A DNA stretch of 10,739 bases from JAVBNW01 sp031551255 (lineage in GTDB: Bacteria > Bacillota > Clostridia > Christensenellales > UBA1750): NCBI GenBank assembly GCA_031551255.1, contig JAVBNW010000036.1:1-10739 (forward strand), written 5' to 3'. Positions 1 to 5,333 of this stretch are shown in pieces. Position numbers and translations under genes: made by a program. The first letter of the stretch is position 1; every line of letters begins with the position of its first letter. Below the pieces are notes generated by a model. It saw only the letters and a list, made by a program, of their open reading frames with translations, searched no databases and was not told the DNA's origin.

Positions 1-489
1 GGCGGCTGTCGCGCCTACAGCGCCGTCGGCGCCGGTGGGGCCGGTAGCGCCTGTCGCGCCTACAGCGCCGTCGGCGCCGGTGGGGCCGGTAGCGCCTGTC
101 GCGCCTACAGCGCCGTCGGCGCCGGTGGGGCCGGTGGCGCCTGTCGCGCCTACAGCGCCGTCAGCGCCGGTGGGGCCGGTCGGGCCTAAGGCTCCCTGTG
201 GGCCAATGGGGCCTTGCGGGCCTTGAGCACCGGTGGTGCCATTCGCGCCGGTAGGGCCTGTGGCGCCTGTGGCTCCGTTTGCGCCGATAGCGCCCGTTGC
301 ACCGGTAGCGCCCGTTGCACCGGTAGCGCCTGTTGCACCGGTAGCGCCGGTGGGGCCGGTAGCGCCAGTAACGCCGTCAGCGCCGGTAGGACCGGTCGGC
401 CCTTCCGGGCCGGTGGGGCCAGTTGGGCCTTCGCAGCGGCAATCTTCACAGCAATTGCAGCAGTGCCAATAAGGGCAATGGTGTGGCAT
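1..489 (-). CDS. Collagen-like Gly-X-Y repeat protein, probable spore-surface (BclA-type) protein, partial
   Basis: The minus-strand frame opens at ATG 489-487 and stays open to the window edge, giving 163 codons without a stop; the C-terminus lies outside. AAAGGAGG at 498-505, 8 nt upstream, fixes the start. Residues 1-20 are rich in Cys and His (Cys at 5, 10, 11, 13, 14, 17 and 19). From residue 21 to about 161 there are 47 uninterrupted Gly-X-Y triplets, mostly GPT, GAT and GAD, with no charged X/Y pairs except occasional Asp and Glu. The last two residues (Ala-Ala) break the triplet register, so the collagen region probably ends at the edge and a C-terminal domain follows. Bacterial proteins of this type form triple helices on the exosporium or spore coat, often glycosylated on Thr. 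Surface location is inferred from the family and from the spore-former context; the Cys-rich start could allow disulphide cross-linking. The plus-strand Pro/Ala-rich frames here are antisense artefacts. Confidence 0.88.
   Translation of the reverse strand, partial: MPHHCPYWHCCNCCEDCRCEGPTGPTGPEGPTGPTGADGVTGATGPTGATGATGATGATGATGATGAIGANGATGATGPTGANGTTGAQGPQGPIGPQGALGPTGPTGADGAVGATGATGPTGADGAVGATGATGPTGADGAVGATGATGPTGADGAVGATAA
7..186. repeat. Four tandem copies of a 45-bp unit within the collagen-like gene
   Basis: Units start at 7, 52, 97 and 142. They are nearly identical; unit 4 differs at a few bases, including its last six. Each encodes 15 residues on the minus strand, GPTGADGAVGATGAT. 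Near identity at the DNA level, not only in protein, points to recent expansion by slippage or recombination, so the copy number probably varies between strains. Confidence 0.93.
289..342. repeat. Three tandem copies of an 18-bp unit within the collagen-like gene
   Basis: Units start at 289, 307 and 325 and differ by one C/T. Each encodes two Gly-Ala-Thr triplets on the minus strand. This second repeat family in the same gene is separate from the 45-bp array. Confidence 0.88.
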
Positions 490-508
490 AAGCGTAACCT
501 CCTTTGTT

Positions 509-555
509 CCAGAGCCGGCCCGGTCAGCCGGGTCGGCCCTGGATATTCTATGCGT
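509..555 (-). promoter_or_regulatory. Possible sporulation-sigma promoter and 5' hairpin of the collagen-like gene
   Basis: On the minus strand CATAGAATA (552-544) matches the CATANNNTA form of the -10 element shared by sigma-E and sigma-K. The -35 region (around 569-575) is only a weak match. Just downstream, 509-542 folds into a near-perfect hairpin: outer arms CCAGGGCCG and CGGCTCTGG (one G-U pair), inner arms CCCGG and CCGGG, loop CTGA. It ends four bases before the RBS. A start near 537-538 would leave the inner hairpin at the very 5' end of the mRNA, where it could stabilise the transcript. Late mother-cell expression would fit an exosporium protein, but this is an inference from one promoter half. 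Confidence 0.4.
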
Positions 556-612
556 GCGGATAGAAAGCTGATAATCTCAAAACATATCGTTTGCCGACGG
601 CTGAAGATATAC

Positions 613-657
613 GAAAAACAAATAAAACGGCGCGGATGCTCCTTGCATTCGCGCCGT
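613..657 (-). terminator. Rho-independent terminator of the QueG-like gene
   Basis: The arms 627-639 and 645-657 are 13 bp with one non-Watson-Crick pair, around the loop TCCTT. Read on the minus strand the stem is followed by TTTTATTTGTTTTT (626-613). It lies 23 bp past the stop codon of the upstream minus-strand gene and separates it from the collagen-like gene. Confidence 0.85.
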
Positions 658-679
658 GTTGCCGCTTCGTTCTTGCTTT

Positions 680-1516
680 TTAGGGATTTCGCTCCCGCAG
701 GCATATTGCCGCCTTGTTAAGCCTGCCCGCATAATTTGTACCGACGATGGAGGCGAGTTTCTTTTTATTGGCGATGAATCGCTCTTCCTTAAGCAGTGTA
801 TCCCAGCTAAACAGTTCCGCCCATCCTTCCGGCATGGATATGCGTTCTTTCCCAGGGCATGCGTTCAGGCAGGCGTCGCAGCCCAGGAGAAGGTCGCCCA
901 TCAGCGGCCTAAGTTCCGGCGGCGAAGCCGTGGCGTTCCCCATATAGGTTCGCAAGCAGCGGGAGGTATCGACGCGCCCTTGTGCGATTGCGCCGGCAGG
1001 GCAGGCCTTCTCGCACGCGCCGCACCCTGCGCATGGCATGGGCGCGCAGGCCGGATGGTGGAGCGTTATTTCCGCGTCCAGAAGAATCGCTTCCAATGCC
1101 ATATGATCGCCTTCGCGTACGATGAGGCCATTGCGGCCGTATTCGCCCAGGCCGGCCGCCTGGGCGAGCGGCTTGAGCCGAAGCGCGCGAGCAGGACGCG
1201 CACCCACGTTAAGGTTGTTAAGAAAAGCCGTCAGTTCTCTCGCGGCCATATACGAGCGGTGCGAGGCGGCATAGTAGGCGCTGACCCTTCCGACCCCGCC
1301 GGGGTACTCGTCGATCGTACGGTAGGGCATGGAAAGCACCAATACTGTGCGCGCACCCAGGAGCTCTTCGCCAAATTGCGCATCGGTAGGCAAGCGGGCA
1401 TGGTTGCCCGCGTAGGAACGCCAAAGTGCATGGGCGTTCAGCGCCTGCGCGGAGGTGAGGGTTGCGGCGGCGTCAAAGCCGAGCCTTGTTATTTCCTCAA
1501 GAACCGCTTGTAGCAT
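680..1516 (-). CDS. QueG-like (COG1600) double [4Fe-4S] cluster protein
   Basis: A 278-residue protein of the epoxyqueuosine reductase-like family. The start ATG (1516) has AAAGGAGGA five bases upstream. Residues 50-150 resemble the N-terminal region of QueG (DUF1730-like). A ferredoxin-type segment follows: C162-x2-C165-x2-C168-x3-C172-P, then C187, then C213-x2-C216-x3-C220-P, enough for two [4Fe-4S] clusters. True QueG reduces epoxyqueuosine to queuosine in tRNA with cobalamin and is usually about 350-390 residues with a HEAT-like C-terminal domain. This one is about 100 residues shorter, lacks that domain, and has HRSY (86-89) where QueG usually has an RDYH-type motif. I therefore call it a family member and not queG itself: an iron-sulphur, possibly corrinoid-dependent, reductase of unknown substrate. 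It is followed by its own terminator. Confidence 0.8.
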   Translation of the reverse strand: MLQAVLEEITRLGFDAAATLTSAQALNAHALWRSYAGNHARLPTDAQFGEELLGARTVLVLSMPYRTIDEYPGGVGRVSAYYAASHRSYMAARELTAFLNNLNVGARPARALRLKPLAQAAGLGEYGRNGLIVREGDHMALEAILLDAEITLHHPACAPMPCAGCGACEKACPAGAIAQGRVDTSRCLRTYMGNATASPPELRPLMGDLLLGCDACLNACPGKERISMPEGWAELFSWDTLLKEERFIANKKKLASIVGTNYAGRLNKAAICLRERNP

Positions 1517-1538
1517 GATGTCCTCCTTTGCTCCGCTC

Positions 1539-1640
1539 TATAATCGCCGACCCCCAAATGAGAAAACCTAAGAGGCCTATTTCCCATACCACGGCGTTGT
1601 CATCCTCGGCGTGCCGCCCAGCACGCCTGTATCCTTCGTC
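1539..1640 (-). repeat. Copy 1 of a repeated hairpin-bearing element, 5' of the QueG-like gene
   Basis: About 100 bp here align with the right edge of the window (10627-10739) at roughly 80% identity by eye in the best 66 bp, with a one-base indel. The core on the minus strand is GGCGTGC-TGGGCG-GCACGCC (1627-1608), a perfect 7-bp stem. The element ends about ten bases upstream of the RBS of the QueG-like gene. No reading frame is kept between the copies. I do not recognise the family; it could be a short interspersed repeat, a structured RNA or a pseudogene remnant. Confidence 0.6.
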
Positions 1641-1729
1641 TTATGGCGCGAAAAACATCCTCGCTCATCTCGCCCCCATTTTCAAGTTTGGCGCCTATAC
1701 TTGCCGCAGAATAAGAAATCCATGGGGGT

Positions 1730-2212
1730 TTATCCGCCCCAAAGCGCCGCGGTTTCGCGGGCGACGTAGTACGCGTTCGGCCCCAGGATGCTTTCAAACA
1801 GCGTGATTTCCCCCGCTGTCCACGATATGGATGCGATGTCGGGCCAGTGCGCGGGCGGGGCATAATCCCGCGCAAGGGTGATGTGCGGCGCGTATTTGCC
1901 TTGTTCCCCCAGATCGCGGGCAAGCGCTTGCAAGGCTTCCCCGCCGTATACCCGCGCGTGCGCGATGCGGCCAAACGACGAAAGCCCGTCTAGGCGAAGC
2001 GGGAAAGGCGGATGGGAAGCCGCGACTTTTGCAAGCGCCGCCTGCGCCCGGATGAGGCCCTCGTCGTCGCAGTCGCCCAGGAAGCGCAGCGTTAGATGCA
2101 AGCGGTCGGCGCGCACGAAGCGCCCCCGCCCCATGATCTTCAATTCATCTTGCGCGCGCAGCAGGGCATCGCGTGTCTGCGCACTGGGGATGATACCGTA
2201 AAACAGGCGCAC
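1730..2212 (-). CDS. thpR: RNA 2',3'-cyclic phosphodiesterase (2H phosphoesterase, LigT/ThpR family)
   Basis: A 160-residue protein with the two defining HxT motifs of the 2H superfamily, HLTL at 39-42 and HITL at 110-113. The two histidines activate water and protonate the leaving group. It opens with the typical LFYGI strand and has the conserved LRFLG stretch after the first motif. Family members hydrolyse 2',3'-cyclic phosphate ends of RNA to 2'-phosphate in the cytoplasm, and in vitro may ligate tRNA halves. It is slightly shorter than the usual 175-190 residues. The start is GTG 2212-2210, preceded by AAGGGTGA (2228-2221); the nearby ATG at 2217 runs straight into TAG. It is divergent from the GntR operon, with 72 bp between start codons, so it may share the control region at 2240-2270. 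Confidence 0.86.
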   Translation of the reverse strand: MRLFYGIIPSAQTRDALLRAQDELKIMGRGRFVRADRLHLTLRFLGDCDDEGLIRAQAALAKVAASHPPFPLRLDGLSSFGRIAHARVYGGEALQALARDLGEQGKYAPHITLARDYAPPAHWPDIASISWTAGEITLFESILGPNAYYVARETAALWGG

Positions 2213-2224
2213 TACATTTCACCC

Positions 2225-2253
2225 TTGACAATATAATAACTATATGTTATATA
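2225..2253 (+). promoter_or_regulatory. Sigma-A promoter of the GntR operon
   Basis: TTGACA (2225-2230) is a perfect -35, followed after 17 bp by TATATA (2248-2253) as -10. It points into the GntR gene, whose start codon is at 2285. The -10 falls inside the inverted repeat at 2240-2270. Confidence 0.75.
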
Positions 2254-2270
2254 CTAAATATAACATATAG
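2240..2270. promoter_or_regulatory. Perfect inverted repeat, probable GntR/YtrA operator
   Basis: The left arm CTATATGTTATA (2240-2251) and right arm TATAACATATAG (2259-2270) are exact reverse complements around a 7-bp spacer. The site covers the -10 and the likely start point of the operon promoter. YtrA-type regulators bind such dyads and repress their own operon, so negative autoregulation is the natural reading. It lies between divergent genes and could also affect thpR. Confidence 0.8.
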
Positions 2271-2284
2271 TCGAGGTGATCTCC

Positions 2285-2668
2285 ATGATCCTGAAGATTG
2301 CGGTCGAGAGCGAGGAGCCGATCTACCGCCAGCTTGTCGAGCAGCTGATCGTGGGCATAGCACGGGGCGAGATTAAGCCCGGCGAGCCGCTCGCGCCCGT
2401 TCGACAACTCGCCCAAGATCTTGGCATTAATTTGCACACGGTCGCCAAGGCATACGGCGTGCTCAGGCAGGAAGGGTATCTCGTCAACAACCGGCAAAAA
2501 GGTATGACGGTGGCGCTGTCGCCTCCGCCGGCCGACGAGGACTTCCGGCAACGCATCGGCGCGGAGCTCGCCGGGCCGCTCGCCGAAACCGTGCTGCGCG
2601 GCATGAGCCGCGAGGAATGTCTTGCACTGTGCTCCGAAGCGTTGGACGAATTGGTAGGGGGTGCTTAG
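2285..2668 (+). CDS. GntR-family transcriptional regulator, YtrA subfamily
   Basis: A 127-residue protein. Residues 10-78 form the GntR winged helix-turn-helix, with the hallmark PIYRQLVEQ start, the PGEPLAPVRQLAQDLGIN helix-turn-helix and the TVAKAYGVLRQEGY recognition region. The C-terminal part is only about 50 residues, as in the YtrA subfamily, which dimerises through a short helical tail and lacks a ligand-binding domain of FCD or UTRA type. The start at ATG 2285 is chosen because GAGGTGAT (2273-2280) sits at correct spacing; an in-frame GTG at 2276 falls inside that RBS. The stop TAG is one base before the next ATG, so the two genes are probably translationally coupled. YtrA-type regulators usually sit with membrane-protein genes and answer to cell-envelope stress; the signal here is unknown. 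Confidence 0.9.
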   Translation: MILKIAVESEEPIYRQLVEQLIVGIARGEIKPGEPLAPVRQLAQDLGINLHTVAKAYGVLRQEGYLVNNRQKGMTVALSPPPADEDFRQRIGAELAGPLAETVLRGMSREECLALCSEALDELVGGA

Positions 2669-2669
2669 T

Positions 2670-3776
2670 ATGCTGCCAGCCCTGTTGATCATCGCATTGC
2701 AAATCGTTATGGTAGCCGCGTTTGGTCTAACACCGCATCTAACGCGCAGAAGCGACTGCTTCGGCGTTTCCGTTCCTGAAGAGGTGAATGCGCTGCCCGA
2801 AATTGCCAAGCTCAGGCGCGCCTATCTTCTCAGATGCGCGGCAGCGGCGGTCGTCACCATCGTTCCGCCCGCCGCCATGCTGTTCTCGGGCGAGCCCGAC
2901 GTCGCGGCGTTTTGCGTATATGCCGCATGTACGTTTGTTTTCATCGGGTTATCGTTCGTATTCTACCTTTTTGCACACCGCACCGTCAAGCGAATGAAGG
3001 CCGAGCGCGGCTGGATGGCCGTGCGGCCCCAGATCGTCGCCGCGGATGCGGCGCCCCGCAAGAGAGTTCCTTCCGTTTGGTGGACGGCGATCCCCCAGCT
3101 CATCTTTACGGCCGCATCGGTGGCGATCGGCTACGCGTGCATTGGCGCGCTGCCCGACATGGTGGTTACGCATTGGGATTTGCAGATGCAGCCCGACGCC
3201 TATACCGCAAAGGGGCCCGGGCTGATTTGGATGTTGCCGGTCATGCAGCTGTTTCTCGCCGTGTGCATGGCCTTTGCGCACATCGCGGTGCTGAAATCTC
3301 GCCGCCAGCTCGATGCCGCCGACCCTGAAGATTCGCTGCGCCGCGAAAACATATTCCGCCGCGCATGGGTATGGTACATCGCGTTGCTGGGAGGGCTGCT
3401 GGCCGCGGGCTTTACGCTGATGCAGGCGGCTATGTTCCAGCTGATCGATATGACGGCCGGGCTCGCGTTTTTGCTCGGGATTGCGGGCGTTTCGATCGTG
3501 GGCGCGGTGGCGCTCGCGGTGGCGTTGGGGCAGGGGGGCAGCCGCCTTCCCAGGCGGCCGGCGATCGAGCCTGACGGCGTCGACCGGGATGACGACCGCT
3601 TCTGGAAGCTCGGAATGATCTACTATAACCCCGACGATCCGGCGGTATTCGTCGAAAAGCGCTTTGGGGTGGGGTTTACCAACAACCTTGCGAGGCCGGC
3701 CACCTGGGTGATGATCGGGGGCTTCCTGGCGCTGATCGTCGGCATACTGGTGGCCGTATATTTGCTGGTGAGTTAG
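2670..3776 (+). CDS. DUF1648/DUF5808 multi-pass membrane protein
   Basis: A 368-residue integral membrane protein with about seven to eight hydrophobic segments (near 3-20, 55-73, 80-103, 137-160, 184-207, 233-255, 260-286 and 345-367). Between segments, VVTHWDLQMQPDAYTAK (165-181) is the DUF1648 signature. The stretch 309-341, with WKLGMIYYNPDDP and FVEKRFGVGFTNN, is the DUF5808 signature. The start at ATG 2670 has TAGGGGGTG just upstream; an in-frame GTG at 2661 overlaps that RBS and the end of the regulator gene. Proteins of this kind often pair with YtrA-type regulators; related SdpI-like proteins act in immunity or in sensing membrane damage. The exact role is unknown, and function is inferred from the operon only. 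Confidence 0.85.
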   Translation: MLPALLIIALQIVMVAAFGLTPHLTRRSDCFGVSVPEEVNALPEIAKLRRAYLLRCAAAAVVTIVPPAAMLFSGEPDVAAFCVYAACTFVFIGLSFVFYLFAHRTVKRMKAERGWMAVRPQIVAADAAPRKRVPSVWWTAIPQLIFTAASVAIGYACIGALPDMVVTHWDLQMQPDAYTAKGPGLIWMLPVMQLFLAVCMAFAHIAVLKSRRQLDAADPEDSLRRENIFRRAWVWYIALLGGLLAAGFTLMQAAMFQLIDMTAGLAFLLGIAGVSIVGAVALAVALGQGGSRLPRRPAIEPDGVDRDDDRFWKLGMIYYNPDDPAVFVEKRFGVGFTNNLARPATWVMIGGFLALIVGILVAVYLLVS

Positions 3777-3795
3777 CCCGGAGAAAAGTTGCTCA

Positions 3796-3837
3796 AAACC
3801 ATCCCCTGCAACGCCGCGGCATTGCAGGGGATGGTTT
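3796..3837. terminator. Hairpin terminator between convergent genes
   Basis: The arms AAACCATCCCCTGCAA (3796-3811) and TTGCAGGGGATGGTTT (3822-3837) are perfect 16-bp complements around a GC-rich 10-base loop. It lies 20 bp after the DUF1648 gene and 39 bp after the end of the MFS gene on the other strand. The T-run is short on both sides, so efficiency is uncertain, but position and symmetry suggest a bidirectional terminator. Confidence 0.75.
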
Positions 3838-3875
3838 CCCTTGCCTCCTTTGCGAAAAAGCCTGTTCGGGAGCGG

Positions 3876-5129
3876 TCAACCGCCATCCTGTTTTGCGACG
3901 ATGCCGCGCCTAAGGTAAAGAACGCCTACAAAGGAGATCGCTGGAAAAATTGCGCCCAGCAGCATGCCTGCGCGCAGGCCCAGCTGCTCGGGGCCGAGGC
4001 TTTCTACCAGCGGCGCAAGCGCAGGTATTTGCGGCGCGCGCTCGGCCAATACGCCCACCAGCCACGGGCCGACCGACGCCCCGATATCCCCTCCCGCCGC
4101 CATAATCGCGAACAGGATCGCGCCCGCGTACGGGAAGCGCGCGGCCGCCAGCGTCAGCGAGCCGGGCCACAGAAGGCTTGCGCCCAGCCCCGTCAGCGCG
4201 CAGGCCGCCAACGTCAGCCAGCTCGAGCCCGAGAACGCCACGGTAAGATAGCACGCCACCGCCAGCGCGGAGCCTAGCATCATCACCCGGTGAAGCTTCA
4301 CCCGCCCGCCGACCTTGCCGTACCATGCGCGCCCCAGGCCGAGCATCGCGCCGAACATGCACATGCCCAGCGCGTCTCCCATCAACTTGGGAAGGCCCAT
4401 CGCCTTTTCCATGAACGCCGACGCCCATTGGGACATGTTCAGCTCCGCCATCGCGCCGGTCATGATCACGATCATCGCAACAAAGAAGAACGGATCCTTC
4501 AACACGCGCCGCATGCCGGTACGCTGCTCTTCCGGAATCGGCGGGGCGAGAGGGGCCTTTGCGAATAAAATCGCGTCGGCGATGGGCAGAAGCATCCACA
4601 TCGCCGCGATCAGCGGCCACCATCCGCTGGGCAGCGCGAATAGCAGCAGCGTGGTGATCAGCACCACGGCCACCTGCCCCCACGCATAGAACGAGTGCAA
4701 AAGGCTCATCGCCGCGGATTTTTCGTCGGAGGGGATCGAGTTGACGATAGGCGAGAGCAAAATCTCCATCAGGCCTCCGCCGATGGAAAAGATGATCGTG
4801 GCGACGACAAACCCCGCGTATTCCGAGCCGCGAAACAATGTAGGGGTCAGCGCGAATAGCGCGAGCCCCGCGGCCGCCGCAATGTGCCCGCCCACCGCGA
4901 ACGGCCGAAAGCCGTAGCGGTCGATCAGGCGCGCGCACGCAAGGTCTACGGTAACCTGCGACACAAAGTTGATCGTGATCAAAAGCCCCAGTTTTTCAAA
5001 GCCGATGCCGTATTGCGCGCGCAGCGTCAAAAACAAGATGGGGGTGAAGTTGACTACGACCGCCTGCACGACGTTGCCCAGGTAGCACGCGAGCGTGGTC
5101 GACCGGTAGGAGACAGCACTTTTTTCCAT
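3876..5129 (-). CDS. Major facilitator superfamily (MFS) transporter
   Basis: A 417-residue membrane protein with about 12 hydrophobic helices in two halves. The loop after helix 2 carries ARLIDRYGFRP (66-76), a version of MFS motif A. A charged central loop (around 193-210, with PEEQRTGMRRVLKDP) separates the halves. It would be a secondary transporter in the cytoplasmic membrane; the substrate cannot be read from sequence. The start at ATG 5129 is preceded by AAGGCGG (5143-5137), seven bases away. It is divergent from the GH2 gene. A shared control region and the GH2-like neighbour make a sugar or sugar-derived substrate plausible, but a drug or peptide exporter is not excluded. Confidence 0.88.
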   Translation of the reverse strand: MEKSAVSYRSTTLACYLGNVVQAVVVNFTPILFLTLRAQYGIGFEKLGLLITINFVSQVTVDLACARLIDRYGFRPFAVGGHIAAAAGLALFALTPTLFRGSEYAGFVVATIIFSIGGGLMEILLSPIVNSIPSDEKSAAMSLLHSFYAWGQVAVVLITTLLLFALPSGWWPLIAAMWMLLPIADAILFAKAPLAPPIPEEQRTGMRRVLKDPFFFVAMIVIMTGAMAELNMSQWASAFMEKAMGLPKLMGDALGMCMFGAMLGLGRAWYGKVGGRVKLHRVMMLGSALAVACYLTVAFSGSSWLTLAACALTGLGASLLWPGSLTLAAARFPYAGAILFAIMAAGGDIGASVGPWLVGVLAERAPQIPALAPLVESLGPEQLGLRAGMLLGAIFPAISFVGVLYLRRGIVAKQDGG

Positions 5130-5160
5130 GGGAGAACCGCCTTACATGTTTCGTTCTTCC

Positions 5161-5190
5161 CGGCAAAATACCCCTTCGGCATTTTTGCCG
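5161..5190. promoter_or_regulatory. Inverted repeat in the MFS-GH2 divergent region
   Basis: CGGCAAAA (5161-5168) and TTTTGCCG (5183-5190) are exact complements with a 14-bp spacer. The site lies 32 bp upstream of the MFS start codon. It could be an operator or a leader hairpin. No clear sigma-A promoter was recognised nearby on either strand. Confidence 0.4.
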
Positions 5191-5235
5191 TCCGGTGGAT
5201 ATCATAGCCGTATGTGGTAGGTTTGTCCAGAAAAA

Positions 5236-5257
5236 CCGCCTTGTGCCGGCATGGCGG
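5236..5257. promoter_or_regulatory. Imperfect palindrome upstream of the GH2-like gene
   Basis: CCGCC (5236-5240) and GGCGG (5253-5257) flank the perfect 8-bp palindrome TGCCGGCA (5244-5251), with the two centres one base apart. It sits about 77 bp upstream of the GH2-like start codon, a reasonable operator position. GC-rich palindromes arise by chance in such DNA, so support is weak. Confidence 0.3.
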
Positions 5258-5333
5258 ATCTTGCCGAACGAACGCACCCTGCTCCCTTGGCGTTTATGAA
5301 GGGAAAACAAACCAAAGACAGGTGGGGCGCAGG

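Noticed and set aside
7..186. Regular 45-bp repeats that might suggest a CRISPR or minisatellite
   Set aside because: There are no unique spacers, and the units are head to tail and in frame with the collagen-like protein.
35..472. Plus-strand Pro/Ala/Val-rich frames that look like a PVAPVAPTAPSAP repeat protein
   Set aside because: They are the antisense of the Gly-X-Y gene. They have no usable RBS, and the minus-strand frame has a strong RBS and a meaningful collagen pattern.
186..704. Minus-strand 172-codon frame across the collagen-like gene and its upstream terminator
   Set aside because: It spans a terminator, promoter region and RBS, and its Ala/Leu/Pro composition is a frame shadow of the repeats.
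3910..4938. Minus-strand 342-codon Arg/Gly-rich frame inside the MFS gene
   Set aside because: It is a GC-rich shadow frame; the MFS frame has clear membrane helices and its own RBS.
5214..5333. 40-codon N-terminal extension of the GH2-like frame from GTG 5214
   Set aside because: It has no family similarity and overlaps the divergent control region; family similarity begins right after ATG 5334.
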